The position numbers and the translations under genes are program-made. 64,000 bases of DNA from positions 13,180 through 77,179 of the forward strand of contig JBBIND010000010.1 in NCBI GenBank assembly GCA_037444075.1. Reading direction: 5' to 3'. Origin of the DNA: JBBIND01 sp037444075. Lineage in GTDB: Bacteria > Acidobacteriota > Terriglobia > Bryobacterales > Bryobacteraceae. This document shows positions 25,398 through 35,326 of this stretch, in pieces (positions within the stretch are counted from its first letter, which is position 1; each line of letters begins with the position of its first letter). Under the pieces are notes generated by a model, which was not told where the DNA came from, did no database searches, and saw only the letters and a list, made by a program, of their open reading frames with translations.

Positions 25398-27308
25398 ATG
25401 GTCCAGGATGGAGCTGACGGGATGAAGCACAACAAGGAGACCCATGCCGGCGGAATCACGCGCCGGGGTTTTGGAGCGGTTGTTGGAGCCGGCGTACTCT
25501 CGCAGGCTGCCGAAAGACCGAAACCCAACATACTGTGGATCACCTGCGAAGACATTGGCCCGGAACTCGGCGCTTACGGCGACGCCTACGCGCAAACACC
25601 GAATCTCGACCGGTTGGCGGCGCGAGGGTTGCGGTACACGAACGCCTGGTCGACAGCGCCTGTTTGCGCGCCGGCCCGGACGGCGATCATCAGCGGCATG
25701 TATCCGCCCAGTACAGGGTCCGAGCACATGCGCAGCATGACGCGGCTCCCCGCGCACATGCGCATGTATCCGCAATTCCTGCGGGAAGCCGGCTACTACG
25801 CCACCAACAATTCGAAGGAGGACTACAACCTCGAGAAAGTCGGCGAGGTGTGGGACGATTCGAGCGGCAAGGGGCACTGGCGCAACCGGAAGCCGGGGCA
25901 GCCGTTCTTCTCGATCTTCAACTTCACGACAACGCATGAAAGCCAGATCCGCCGGCGCCCGCACACCCTGAAGCACGACCCGGCCAAGGTGCGTGTGCCA
26001 GCCTATCATCCCGACACGCCGGAGGTGAGGCACGATTGGGCGCAATACTACGACAACATCACGACGATGGACCAGCAGGCGGCGGGTGTGCTGCGCGAAC
26101 TCACCGAGGACGGGCTTGCCGAAAACACGGTCGTTCTGTTCTACGGCGATCACGGCTCGGGAATGCCCCGCAGCAAACGCTGGCCTTACAACTCCGGTCT
26201 GCATGTGCCGCTGATGGCGTATTTCCCCGAGAAACTGCGGCATCTTGCGCCTCCGGAGTACCGGCCCGGCGGTACGTCGGAACGGCTGGTGGGCTTCGTG
26301 GATCTCGCGCCCACCTTGCTCAGCCTGGCGGGCATCAAGCCTCCGTCGTGGATGCAAGGCCACGCGTTCCTGGGTGAACACCGCGCGCCCGACCCGCCGT
26401 ACGTTTTCGGATGCCGCGGCCGCATGGACGAGCGCTATGACATGGTGCGTTCAGTCCGTGACAAGCGCTACGTCTACATACGGAATTACATGCCGCACAA
26501 AATCTACGGCCAGCACATCGCTTACATGTTTGAAACGCCCACCACGCGAGTCTGGAAAAAACTGTACGATGCGGGGCGCCTGAAACAGCCTCAAACGCGC
26601 TTCTGGGAAACGAAGCCTTCCGAGGAACTCTACGATCTGCAGAATGACCGGGATGAGGTGAACAACCTGGCGGAGTCGCCGCAGCACGCCCAGACGCTCG
26701 CCCGTTTGCGTAAAGCGCTTCGGGAGCATGTTCTGGAGGTGCGGGATGTAGGCTTTCTGCCGGAGGACGAAATCCACTCGCGCAGCCGGGGTTCCACGCC
26801 GTACGAGATGGGGCGTGACACGAAACGCTATCCGCTCGAAAAGATCCTCGCGATGGCGGACAAAGCCAGCATGGTGAAGGACGCTTCGACGAAGGATCTG
26901 GAAAATGGCTTGCGCGACGCCGACAGTGCCGTCCGCTATTGGGCGGCGATGGGGCTCCTGATGCGCGGCGCGCCGGCTGTCAGCAAGACCAAGCCGGCGC
27001 TGCAAGCGGCGCTTGGAGATAGCCAAGCCAGTGTGCGCGTGATTTCCGCCGAAGCGCTCGGCCGCTACGGTGATGAGGCGGACCTCGAGAAAGCGTTGCC
27101 GGTTTTGCTGGATGCCGCCAGAATCGACAAGCATGGCCTCTATGTTTCCATGCTGGCTTTGAACGCGCTGGACGCGTTGGACGGAAAAGCAGCCAAGGTG
27201 CGGGACCAGATACGGGCGTTGCCGGCCGCTACGCCTGATATCGATGCCCGCTTGAAGGAATACGTGGGCAACTTGATCAAGAAGACGCTGGCGGATCTCG
27301 GAGCATAG
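25398..27308 (+). CDS. Exported sulfatase with C-terminal HEAT-like repeats
   Basis: A 636-residue formylglycine-dependent sulfatase. A Tat-like leader (GITRRGFGAVVGAGVLSQAA) is followed by PNILWITCEDIGPELGAYGD, typical metal ligands, and the CxPxR activation box as VCAPARTAI (Cys90, to be oxidised to formylglycine by a maturation enzyme not seen here). A second metal site is in LFYGDHGSGMPRSKR. The last ~150 residues are helical repeats (LENGLRDADSAVRYWAAMGL, ALQAALGDSQASVRVISAEAL) of the HEAT or PBS type. An ATG at 25422 is an alternative start. It probably removes sulfate from glycans outside the membrane. Confidence 0.92.
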   Translation: MVQDGADGMKHNKETHAGGITRRGFGAVVGAGVLSQAAERPKPNILWITCEDIGPELGAYGDAYAQTPNLDRLAARGLRYTNAWSTAPVCAPARTAIISGMYPPSTGSEHMRSMTRLPAHMRMYPQFLREAGYYATNNSKEDYNLEKVGEVWDDSSGKGHWRNRKPGQPFFSIFNFTTTHESQIRRRPHTLKHDPAKVRVPAYHPDTPEVRHDWAQYYDNITTMDQQAAGVLRELTEDGLAENTVVLFYGDHGSGMPRSKRWPYNSGLHVPLMAYFPEKLRHLAPPEYRPGGTSERLVGFVDLAPTLLSLAGIKPPSWMQGHAFLGEHRAPDPPYVFGCRGRMDERYDMVRSVRDKRYVYIRNYMPHKIYGQHIAYMFETPTTRVWKKLYDAGRLKQPQTRFWETKPSEELYDLQNDRDEVNNLAESPQHAQTLARLRKALREHVLEVRDVGFLPEDEIHSRSRGSTPYEMGRDTKRYPLEKILAMADKASMVKDASTKDLENGLRDADSAVRYWAAMGLLMRGAPAVSKTKPALQAALGDSQASVRVISAEALGRYGDEADLEKALPVLLDAARIDKHGLYVSMLALNALDALDGKAAKVRDQIRALPAATPDIDARLKEYVGNLIKKTLADLGA

Positions 27309-27388
27309 CTCGAGCCGGCCATTCGGGACGGCGAATACCGGCTGGCGGGAGATCGCGAAGCCTTCGTACGTCAGCCGACTACTGCGGC

Positions 27389-28072
27389 TCAGCGCCTGAC
27401 GGACACGACGACGTAGGGTGCTTCCACCTCCAGGTCAGGATAGATCCGGCCGTTGCCATGTTTGTCGATGGCTTCGATGAAGTAGATCAGGTCCCATTGA
27501 GGCACTATGAAGTCGCCGGGGATTCTGGCCTGGCAGGTGCCGCCGTTTCTGCGGCGGGTCATCTCCACCGAGCGGTAATCTTCGAATTGCGTCAAGCGCC
27601 TGTAGCGCAGCCGCACGCTCTGAATGCCGGAGGCGCCGGTCACGCGGGCCGTAACCTGGAAATCCCTGCCGGGCATGGCTTGTTGCGGCGTCTCGATTTG
27701 AACCTCCGGAGCCGCATGGTCGTTCGATATGTCCACTGGCAGCGGCTTGCGCCTTACTTCGGCGGGATGGACCGCACGATTGCCAGACGTGTCCGTGGCC
27801 TCGATGAAGTACTTCAGAGCCTTGTCGCTTTCCGGCACGGGGACCTCGGCTTCGTATCGCCCTGGTCCCGCTTGCCGCATGGGGACAGGAACAAAGTCAC
27901 TGCCACTCCGTGAGACGAACACAGCCACCTGCTGCGGCGCCCCCGCCACGCTGGCGCGGAGGACCAGAGGCTCACCCGCGCCCGCCGGCGTTACCGGCCG
28001 GAAGAAGTGAATGCCGCGGCTGGCCGCCGCGCGGCCCCTATACTGAAAGCGGATGAGCTTCCGCATCGCCAC
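27389..28072 (-). CDS. Possibly truncated beta-sandwich protein opposite uvrB
   Basis: A 227-residue frame with two Ig-like beta-sandwich modules, recognisable by repeated closing motifs (LKYFIEATDTSGNRAVHP and LIYFIEAIDKHGNGRIYP). The GTG at 28072 or ATG at 28066 lies inside the opposite-strand uvrB gene and the encoded N-terminus (MAMRKLIRFQYRGR) is basic with no signal peptide, although such modules are usually exported. I therefore suspect the natural N-terminal part is missing and this is the tail of a once larger protein. The stop at 27389 is clean. Function is unknown. Confidence 0.5.
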   Translation of the reverse strand: MAMRKLIRFQYRGRAAASRGIHFFRPVTPAGAGEPLVLRASVAGAPQQVAVFVSRSGSDFVPVPMRQAGPGRYEAEVPVPESDKALKYFIEATDTSGNRAVHPAEVRRKPLPVDISNDHAAPEVQIETPQQAMPGRDFQVTARVTGASGIQSVRLRYRRLTQFEDYRSVEMTRRRNGGTCQARIPGDFIVPQWDLIYFIEAIDKHGNGRIYPDLEVEAPYVVVSVRR

Positions 28073-30077
28073 TGATTACCGGCCCCGCGGGGATCAGCAA
28101 CAGGCTATTGATCAGCTCGTGCGCGGCGTGCGCGACGGGGAGCAGCACCAGGTGCTGCTGGGGGTCACGGGCTCAGGCAAGACCTTCACGATGGCCAAGG
28201 TGATCGAGCGCTTCGAGCGCCCGGCGCTGATCCTGGCCCACAACAAGACGCTCGCCGCGCAGCTGTTTCACGAGTTCCGGTCTTTTTTTCCTTCCAACGC
28301 CGTCGAGTACTTCGTCAGCTACTACGACTACTATCAGCCGGAAGCCTACATTCCGTCGAGCGACGTCTACATCGAGAAAGAAGCCACTATCAACGACGAG
28401 CTCGACAAGCTGCGGATGTCCGCCACCAAGTCGCTGTTCGAGCGGCGGGATTGCGTCATCGTGGCCAGTGTGAGCTGCATTTACGGTCTTGGCTCGCCGG
28501 AGGCCTACTACGGCATGCTGCTGATGCTCGAGAAGCGGAAGCGCATGAGACGTGAGGAGATCCTGGCGCGCCTGGTGGAGATCCTCTATGAGCGGAATGA
28601 CGGGGATTTCAAGCGCGGCACGTTCCGCGTGCGGGGCGACGTCATCGAGATCTTCCCCACCTACGAGGACGCCGCCTACCGCATCGAACTGTGGGGTGAC
28701 GAAATCGAGAGCCTCAGCCAGATTGACGCGCTGACCGGGCAAGTACGGCAAACCTACACGCGGCTGCCGATCTATCCGAAGAGCCACTACGTGATGACGG
28801 AGGAGACGCGCGAGCAGGCTCTCCGAGGCATCGAAAACGAGTTGCAGTGGTGGAAGCCTGAGCTTGAAAAGCAGGGCAAACTCGTGGAGGCGCAGCGCCT
28901 GTATCAGCGCACCATGTTTGACCTGGAGATGATCCGCCAGATCGGCTACTGCCACGGGATCGAGAATTACTCCCGGCATTTTTCCGGCCGCCTGCCCGGC
29001 GAAGCTCCTCCCACTCTGCTGGACTACTTGCCGCACGATGCACTCGTGTTTGTGGACGAAAGCCACCAGACGATGCCGCAACTGCGCGGGATGTTCCACG
29101 GTGACCGTTCACGCAAGGAGACACTGGTGAAGCACGGGTTCCGGCTGCCCAGTGCGCTCGATAACCGTCCGCTGACATTCGAGGAGTTTGAAAACCGCGT
29201 CAACCAGTTGATCTATGTCTCCGCCACTCCGGGACCGTACGAATTGACGCGCAGCGCCGGAGTGGTGGTGGAGCAGATCATCCGCCCCACCGGCCTGGTG
29301 GACCCGGAAGTGGCGGTGCGTCCTGTCAAAGGGCAGGTGGATGACCTGCTGCACGAAATCCGTCTCCGCGCAGAGCGCGATCAGCGAGTGCTTGTGACGA
29401 CGTTGACCAAGCGCATGGCCGAGGACCTGTCAGGGTATTACGCCGAGAGCGGCGTTCGCTGCCGGTACCTGCACTCGGAGGTTTCAACGCTGGACCGGGT
29501 GAAAATCCTGAGGGATTTGCGGCGCGGAGAATTTGACGTCCTGATCGGTGTCAATCTGCTGAGGGAAGGTCTCGATTTGCCGGAGGTCTCCCTGGTGGCC
29601 ATTCTGGACGCGGACAAGGAAGGCTTTCTGCGTTCCGCAGGCTCACTGATTCAGACCATCGGGAGAGCCGCCAGGCACCTGGAAGGGAAGGCCATCCTGT
29701 ATGCCGACGTCATGACGGACAGCATGCGTTCAGCCATCGATGAAACCGACCGCAGGCGCCGGTTGCAGACGACTTACAACGAAGAACACGACATCACGCC
29801 GCAGTCCATTGTGAAACCCATTGACATGAGCCTGGTCCGGGTGGCGGAGGCGGACTATGTCACGGTGCCTTTGGAAACCGAACAGGATGTGGATGCCCTT
29901 TCTCCAGAGCAGCGCGAGAGCTTCATCGAGGAACTCGAGCAACGCATGCGTGATGCCGCCCGGAAATTCGAGTTTGAACGCGCCGCTGAGATTCGTGATC
30001 GCATAAAATCGCTGAAGGCCCGGTTCGTCTATGGAGAGTTCGCCGAGAGTGGCGCTGGTCGTCGGGGGAGCGGTTAG
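28053..30077 (+). CDS. uvrB: UvrABC nucleotide excision repair subunit B
   Basis: 674 residues, standard for UvrB. The Walker A box GVTGSGKT is at residues 37-44, the damage-verifying beta-hairpin contains YYDYYQPEAYIP, and the C-terminal UVR domain (LEQRMRDAARKFEFERAAEI, then RDRIKSLK) that binds UvrC is intact. The helicase motifs SAGSLIQTIGRAARHLEGKA and the VGVN-type LIGVNLLREGLDLPEVSLV are also present. The ATG is at 28053. Its last 47 bases overlap the start of the following gene. Confidence 0.97.
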   Translation: MSFRIATDYRPRGDQQQAIDQLVRGVRDGEQHQVLLGVTGSGKTFTMAKVIERFERPALILAHNKTLAAQLFHEFRSFFPSNAVEYFVSYYDYYQPEAYIPSSDVYIEKEATINDELDKLRMSATKSLFERRDCVIVASVSCIYGLGSPEAYYGMLLMLEKRKRMRREEILARLVEILYERNDGDFKRGTFRVRGDVIEIFPTYEDAAYRIELWGDEIESLSQIDALTGQVRQTYTRLPIYPKSHYVMTEETREQALRGIENELQWWKPELEKQGKLVEAQRLYQRTMFDLEMIRQIGYCHGIENYSRHFSGRLPGEAPPTLLDYLPHDALVFVDESHQTMPQLRGMFHGDRSRKETLVKHGFRLPSALDNRPLTFEEFENRVNQLIYVSATPGPYELTRSAGVVVEQIIRPTGLVDPEVAVRPVKGQVDDLLHEIRLRAERDQRVLVTTLTKRMAEDLSGYYAESGVRCRYLHSEVSTLDRVKILRDLRRGEFDVLIGVNLLREGLDLPEVSLVAILDADKEGFLRSAGSLIQTIGRAARHLEGKAILYADVMTDSMRSAIDETDRRRRLQTTYNEEHDITPQSIVKPIDMSLVRVAEADYVTVPLETEQDVDALSPEQRESFIEELEQRMRDAARKFEFERAAEIRDRIKSLKARFVYGEFAESGAGRRGSG

Positions 30078-30876
30078 GCAGTATCCGCTGCTGCGGCTGC
30101 CTGCTTTCGTCGAACGAATCGGACCCGTAAAGGCTCAATCTGTCAGAGTTGCCAGCCGCATCGTGAATTCGTTGCGCTCCGGCTACCCTGTAAGTTCCTA
30201 TCCGGAGTTTGAGGACAGTCAGCTCGTCGTGGTCTGTGTCCCCGCCCACCGGCTGGCGCCAACCGTAGCAGGAATGGCGGCCTCTGAACTGGCCTGGGAG
30301 GGACGCTGCGTGGCCACGTCTGACTCTCTGGACGGGTCCGCCTCGCTGAGGCCGCTGGCCAAGGCTGGCGCGCTGGTGTGCTCGTTCACCCCGGTGGAGG
30401 GTTTTGATGGCCGCTACTTTCTGGTGGAAGGCGACCGGAAGGCAGTGCGCTCCATCAGGTCCTTACTGGCGGCTGCGCAGGTTAAGACGCTGGAGTTCCG
30501 CGCGTGCGGTCCGATGCTTTACCGCGGGGCACTCACCTTCGCGCACGGCTTGTTCCCGCCGCTGGTGGATGCCGTGCTGACTTGCCTGCGCAAGTCCGGG
30601 CTTTCGCCCTCACAGGCTGCTGCCGTCACGGAGATGTTGATGCAGACGGTCCTCCGGATGTGCCTCAAGGCCGGGCGAAAAGGATTTCGCGGGACGCTCG
30701 CGAGCAAGGATGTGAGGCAGCTGCAGGACCAAGTGGCCGCGATGGCAGAGGCCGAGCCGGGGTTAGCGAGTTACTTGTTAGCTAGCGCCGCGCCGGCTCT
30801 TAAGCGTCTCGGCAGGGACTCCGCCTGGCTGTCCGACTTGAACGACGCGCTGCGCAAGGCCTCTTCGGCCAGGTAG
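30031..30876 (+). CDS. Rossmann-like DUF2520 protein
   Basis: A 281-residue protein with an N-terminal Rossmann-type domain related to ketopantoate reductase and 6-phosphogluconate dehydrogenase folds, and the helical DUF2520 half (LTFAHGLFPPLVDAVLTCL). The strand SQLVVVCVPAHRLAPTVAGM follows the expected NAD(P)-domain order, but the glycine-rich dinucleotide loop at the start (LVVGGAVRQYPLL) is degenerate, so cofactor binding is uncertain. The gene starts 47 bases inside uvrB in another frame and its role, possibly an imine or carbonyl reductase, is not known. Confidence 0.72.
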   Translation: MESSPRVALVVGGAVRQYPLLRLPAFVERIGPVKAQSVRVASRIVNSLRSGYPVSSYPEFEDSQLVVVCVPAHRLAPTVAGMAASELAWEGRCVATSDSLDGSASLRPLAKAGALVCSFTPVEGFDGRYFLVEGDRKAVRSIRSLLAAAQVKTLEFRACGPMLYRGALTFAHGLFPPLVDAVLTCLRKSGLSPSQAAAVTEMLMQTVLRMCLKAGRKGFRGTLASKDVRQLQDQVAAMAEAEPGLASYLLASAAPALKRLGRDSAWLSDLNDALRKASSAR

Positions 30877-30927
30877 GCGGGCACGTCTGGTAGAATTCAC
30901 TCATTACCCTATCCGTGGAGAGGATCA

Positions 30928-32859
30928 GTGAACCAGGTCGCCTTGTATCATGCCGCCGAAGACTTTGTGGCTAAAGCCCGCGTCGCGGGAGAGGAGGCTC
31001 GCGCGAAGTTGTGCGCGGATGCGGCAAGCGATCCTGAGACTTTCTGGGGCCAAATGGCCGGCCAGGAACTTACCTGGTTCAAACCCTGGGACAAGGTTTT
31101 CGACTGGCAACCGCCATTCGTGAAGTGGTTCGCAGGCGGAAAGATCAACGCCTCTTACAACTGCCTTGACAGGCATGTGAAAGGTGAACGGGCGGACAAG
31201 GCTGCCATCGTCTGGGAAGGGGAGCCTGGCGATGAACGCCGCATCACCTACCGTGAGCTCCTGAGCCTGGTGAGCCGGTTCGCCAATGTGTTGAAGGCTC
31301 GCGGCTACAAGGCGGGTGACCGGGCCATCATCTACATGCCGATGATTCCTGAACTGCCTGTGGCAATGCTGGCATGTGCCCGGCTGGGGATCACGCACAG
31401 CGTCGTTTTTGGAGGTTTCTCCGCGGAAGCGCTGAAGACGCGAATTCAGGATCTTGGCGCTACGGTGGTCATCACTTCTGACGGAGGCTGGCGGCGAGGC
31501 AAGGAAGTCCGGCTGAAAGCCGCCGTGGACGAAGCGCTCGCGGATTGTCCCGACGTCAGGGAAGTTATTGTCTGCCGGCGCACGGGGAAACCGGTCGAAA
31601 TGGTGTCTGGCCGGGACAGTTGGTGGCACGAGTTGGAAGAGGGCGTCTCAGACGACTGTCCGGCCGAGGAACTGGATGCGGAGCACCCTCTCTACGTGCT
31701 CTATACTTCCGGCACGACGGGCAAGCCGAAGGGCATTTTGCACACCACCGGTGGCTACCTGCTCCAAACCACCGTAACTGTGAAGTGGGTCTTTGACCTG
31801 CGCGAGGAAGACATCTACTGGTGCGCCGCGGATATCGGTTGGGTGACCGGCCACAGCTATATCGTTTACGGTCCCCTCTCCGCCGGCGCCACCATCATCA
31901 TGTATGAAGGCGCCCCGGATACTCCCGCCTGGGATCGCTGGTGGCAAATCGTTGACAAGTACAAGGTGAGCGTCCTATACACTTCGCCCACGGCGATCCG
32001 TGCATTGCTGAGACAGGGGGATCAGTGGCCGGAGGCGCATGATTTGTCGAGTCTGCGCCTGCTTGGCTCCGTGGGTGAACCCATCAACCCGGCCGCCTGG
32101 GAATGGTATCACCGCGTCATAGGAGGCGGCCGTTGTCCAATCGTCGACACGTGGTGGCAAACCGAAACCGGCGCCATCCTGATTTCCCCTTTGCCCGGCG
32201 CCGTGCCGCTGAAGCCCGGGTCAGCCACATTCCCGCTACCGGGTGTGGACGCCGGCGTGGTGGACATGCGCGGCGTGCCCGTGCCGGATGGACAGGAAGG
32301 CTTCCTCGTGATCCGAAGACCCTGGCCCAGCATGATGCGCACGATCTGGGGTGATCCGAAGCGTTACGAAGAGCAATACTGGAGCCGCTTCCCGGGATCG
32401 TATCTGACCGGGGACGCAGCCAGGCGCGATGTGGACGGCTATTTCTGGATTCTCGGCCGCGTGGATGACGTGATGAACGTCAGCGGACACCGGCTCAGCA
32501 CGATGGAGCTTGAGTCGGCGCTCGTGAGACACCCTGCCGTGGCCGAAGCCGCCGTGGTAGGCAAGCCGCACGAGGTGACCGGGCAGGCAGTTTGCGCATT
32601 TGTGACGCTCGTTGCCGGCGCGCACGACAAACAGGCATTGGCGAAGGAACTGCGGGATTGGGTGGCTCACGAAATCGGCGGGTTTGCGCGGCCCGAAGAG
32701 ATTCGTTTCACCGAAGGCTTGCCCAAAACGCGCAGCGGAAAGATCATGCGCCGCTTGTTGCGCGAAATCGTCACCACGCATGCGGTCACCGGCGACGTAA
32801 CCACGCTGGAAGACATGACCATCGTGACTAACCTGGCATCGCAGCAGGACGAGGATTGA
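30928..32859 (+). CDS. acs: Acetyl-CoA synthetase (AMP-forming acyl-CoA ligase)
   Basis: 643 residues, standard for Acs. The AMP-binding motif is YTSGTTGKPKGILHT (about residues 259-273), and the C-terminal domain carries the lysine in LPKTRSGKIMRR that is acetylated to switch the enzyme off in other bacteria. The acetate-site tryptophan segment (WWQTETGAILISP) matches the short-chain enzymes. The GTG start at 30928 follows AGAGGATC. A TAGAAT near 30891 could be a -10 box. It converts acetate, ATP and CoA to acetyl-CoA and may feed the acc genes downstream on the other strand. Confidence 0.92.
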   Translation: MNQVALYHAAEDFVAKARVAGEEARAKLCADAASDPETFWGQMAGQELTWFKPWDKVFDWQPPFVKWFAGGKINASYNCLDRHVKGERADKAAIVWEGEPGDERRITYRELLSLVSRFANVLKARGYKAGDRAIIYMPMIPELPVAMLACARLGITHSVVFGGFSAEALKTRIQDLGATVVITSDGGWRRGKEVRLKAAVDEALADCPDVREVIVCRRTGKPVEMVSGRDSWWHELEEGVSDDCPAEELDAEHPLYVLYTSGTTGKPKGILHTTGGYLLQTTVTVKWVFDLREEDIYWCAADIGWVTGHSYIVYGPLSAGATIIMYEGAPDTPAWDRWWQIVDKYKVSVLYTSPTAIRALLRQGDQWPEAHDLSSLRLLGSVGEPINPAAWEWYHRVIGGGRCPIVDTWWQTETGAILISPLPGAVPLKPGSATFPLPGVDAGVVDMRGVPVPDGQEGFLVIRRPWPSMMRTIWGDPKRYEEQYWSRFPGSYLTGDAARRDVDGYFWILGRVDDVMNVSGHRLSTMELESALVRHPAVAEAAVVGKPHEVTGQAVCAFVTLVAGAHDKQALAKELRDWVAHEIGGFARPEEIRFTEGLPKTRSGKIMRRLLREIVTTHAVTGDVTTLEDMTIVTNLASQQDED

Positions 32860-32935
32860 ACCCGGCTCAGCGAATTCCCCCACTTCCCGGTTGCGGTGAA
32901 CAAGGCGCTCCGCCGAAGGCGAGCGCACCAGCACA

Positions 32936-35311
32936 ATGCCTGCCATGAATTCCTCTGGCTTGAGTTCCACTGGCTGGCGTGCACTGCTTGCGCGCCTTGC
33001 CGGGATGAGCCTGGACGAGTGGAAAACCAGGACATATCAGGAGACCAGCAAGCGCCTGGACGCGCTGCGCGCCGCTTTGAGGATGCCCCCGCAACCCAGG
33101 TTGCTGGCGGCCGATCCGGCTGTGCAGCCTCGGTTCTTCTTTGACCCGCTGTCGCTCCGGTCCCTGGCGGACGCCGTGGCGGTCCGGTTTCCTGAGACTG
33201 CCGGCCGCGTATGCTCAGAAGCCGAGGAGATTCTGGCGGGCAGGTTCCGCGTGCTCGGTTACGGTCCCGTCGATTGGGGCTTCCCGCCTGATTGGCACAG
33301 GGACCCCCTGAGCGGCCACCGGGCGCCTCACACGGCCTGGTATCGCATCCGGTTTCTCGAACCCAACCGTGTGGGCGACCACAAGGTGGTTTGGGAACTG
33401 AACCGGCACCAGCATCTCGTGACTCTGGCCAAAGCCTGGCTGCTCAGCGGAGAGGAAAGGTTTGCCGCGGACGTTGTCCGGCTGTGGTACGACTGGCAGG
33501 AGAAGAACGCCTATCCGCTCGGCATCAATTGGGCCAGCAGCCTGGAGGTGGCGTTTCGCACCCTTTCCTGGCTGTGGCTGCGGCATCTCCTACAGGGCTG
33601 CCCGGCGCTGCCCGCGAAATTCCGGGAGGACCTGACTCTGGCTCTCGGAAGGTCGGGTCGCCACATAGCGCGCTACCTCTCCACTTACTTCGCGCCCAAC
33701 ACGCACCTGTTGGGTGAAGGCGTGGCGCTGTTCTTCATCGGTTTGCTTTGCCCGGAACTTGCCATGGCCCGCGCCTGGAGGCAGCAGGGCTGGGAAATCG
33801 TGCTCCAGGAAGCCGGACGGCAGGTGCGTGCCGACGGCATGCACTTTGAACAATCCACTTACTACCACGTCTACGCCCTGGACTTCTTCCTGCACGCGCG
33901 CATTCTCGCCGGGCGCAACGGAATCACTGTTCCGGAGGATTTCGACCGTACGATTCAGTCCATGCTGGAAGCGCTGGCGCGCCTCTCCCAAGCCGGCTGC
34001 GTCCCGCGCTTCGGGGACGATGACGGGGGCAGGGTATTCGACGGCAACCGCAATCGCACTGAGCACCTGACTGACCCTTTGGTGATCGGCGCCGCTCTCT
34101 ACGGACGCTCCGACTGGAAGGCGGTGCGCCCGGAGCCTGGCGAAGAGGCGCTCTGGCTGCTGGGTGAGGAGGGACTCGAGCGGTTTGATGCGCTCGCGGC
34201 ACGGCCCGCGCCAGGTTCGTTCGGATTGACGCAATCCGGGATTTACGGAATGGCGAGTACCGAGCCTCCGGCGCGGATGCTGGCCATGGATTGCGGGCCG
34301 CACGGTATGGGCCGCGGCGGGCACGGGCACGCGGACGCGCTCAGCGTGCAACTAATTCGGAGAGGCCGTATTTGGATTGATGATCCTGGCACATGCAGCT
34401 ACTCCGAGCCGGGGCTCCGCGATCTGTACCGGGGAACTTCAGCCCACTCCACCCTTGTTGTAGACGGGCAGGACCTGGCCCAACCCTCGGGTCCGTTTGC
34501 GTGGACCCAGCCGGTCGATGCACGCATGGAGTGCTGGATTACAGCTCCCGCGTTTGATTTTCTGAAGGCCAGCCATGCGGGTTACAGCCGCCTGCCCGGC
34601 GCGGTTGTCCACCACCGCAGTGTGTTCTATCTGCGGAACCACTACTGGCTGGTGCTGGATGAAGCGCGGGGAGAAGGCGAACATCAACTCGACGTCCACT
34701 GGCGGCTGCACCCCAATCTCGAGTTGCTGAGCGTGGGGAGCGAAATGGTGTTCACTGATCATGGGGCGGGAGGTGGTCTGGCCTTCATCCCGGAGTCCGG
34801 CGCCGGGTGGTCCAGTGCGACTGGACTTGGAGAACGGTCGCCCGCCTATGGGCAGCGTGAAACTGCGCCGGTAGTTTGTTTCAGTAGAGCTGCCCGCCTG
34901 CCGGCATCCTTTGCCACGCTGCTGGTCCCGTTTGAGGAACAGCCGCCTTCGCTGCGGTTGCAGCGGGTTTCGGCTGCCGGCGATCCGTCCGTACACGCGT
35001 ACGAGATTCGGGCCGGTCACGATTTGCACAGGATCTTCTTCGGTGAACCCGGCAGGGTATGGAATTGCGGGGGCTGGTCGAGTGACTCCGGCGTCATCTA
35101 TTGCCGCAGCGCTGCCAGCGGGCAGGCAGAGGCGTTCTGCATGGGTGCGGGGAGCCAGGCGAGTTTCCAAAGCCAGCCCGTAATCCTTCTGGGAAGCCGT
35201 TGCGACTATGTGGAATGGCTCTCTGAGAACGGCCGGCCGCCGGCGGTCTTCCCGCCGGGATCAACTGAGATGGTCTGGTCGCCTGATGCGCTCCCTACCC
35301 GGCTGGGCTGA
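32936..35311 (+). CDS. Heparinase II/III-family polysaccharide lyase-like protein
   Basis: A 791-residue protein with an N-terminal alpha/alpha toroid (repeated helices to about residue 360, containing DGMHFEQSTYYHVYALDFFL) and a C-terminal beta-sandwich domain (GRGGHGHADALSVQLIRRGR, followed by IDDPGTCSYS). The tyrosines and histidine near the toroid cleft resemble the catalytic residues of PL12/PL21-type lyases. No signal peptide is visible at the proposed start, which is unusual for a glycan lyase and may reflect a role on cytoplasmic intermediates of polysaccharide synthesis. Substrate is unknown. Confidence 0.78.
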   Translation: MPAMNSSGLSSTGWRALLARLAGMSLDEWKTRTYQETSKRLDALRAALRMPPQPRLLAADPAVQPRFFFDPLSLRSLADAVAVRFPETAGRVCSEAEEILAGRFRVLGYGPVDWGFPPDWHRDPLSGHRAPHTAWYRIRFLEPNRVGDHKVVWELNRHQHLVTLAKAWLLSGEERFAADVVRLWYDWQEKNAYPLGINWASSLEVAFRTLSWLWLRHLLQGCPALPAKFREDLTLALGRSGRHIARYLSTYFAPNTHLLGEGVALFFIGLLCPELAMARAWRQQGWEIVLQEAGRQVRADGMHFEQSTYYHVYALDFFLHARILAGRNGITVPEDFDRTIQSMLEALARLSQAGCVPRFGDDDGGRVFDGNRNRTEHLTDPLVIGAALYGRSDWKAVRPEPGEEALWLLGEEGLERFDALAARPAPGSFGLTQSGIYGMASTEPPARMLAMDCGPHGMGRGGHGHADALSVQLIRRGRIWIDDPGTCSYSEPGLRDLYRGTSAHSTLVVDGQDLAQPSGPFAWTQPVDARMECWITAPAFDFLKASHAGYSRLPGAVVHHRSVFYLRNHYWLVLDEARGEGEHQLDVHWRLHPNLELLSVGSEMVFTDHGAGGGLAFIPESGAGWSSATGLGERSPAYGQRETAPVVCFSRAARLPASFATLLVPFEEQPPSLRLQRVSAAGDPSVHAYEIRAGHDLHRIFFGEPGRVWNCGGWSSDSGVIYCRSAASGQAEAFCMGAGSQASFQSQPVILLGSRCDYVEWLSENGRPPAVFPPGSTEMVWSPDALPTRLG

Positions 35312-35326
35312 GAGCGCCTTCAAACT

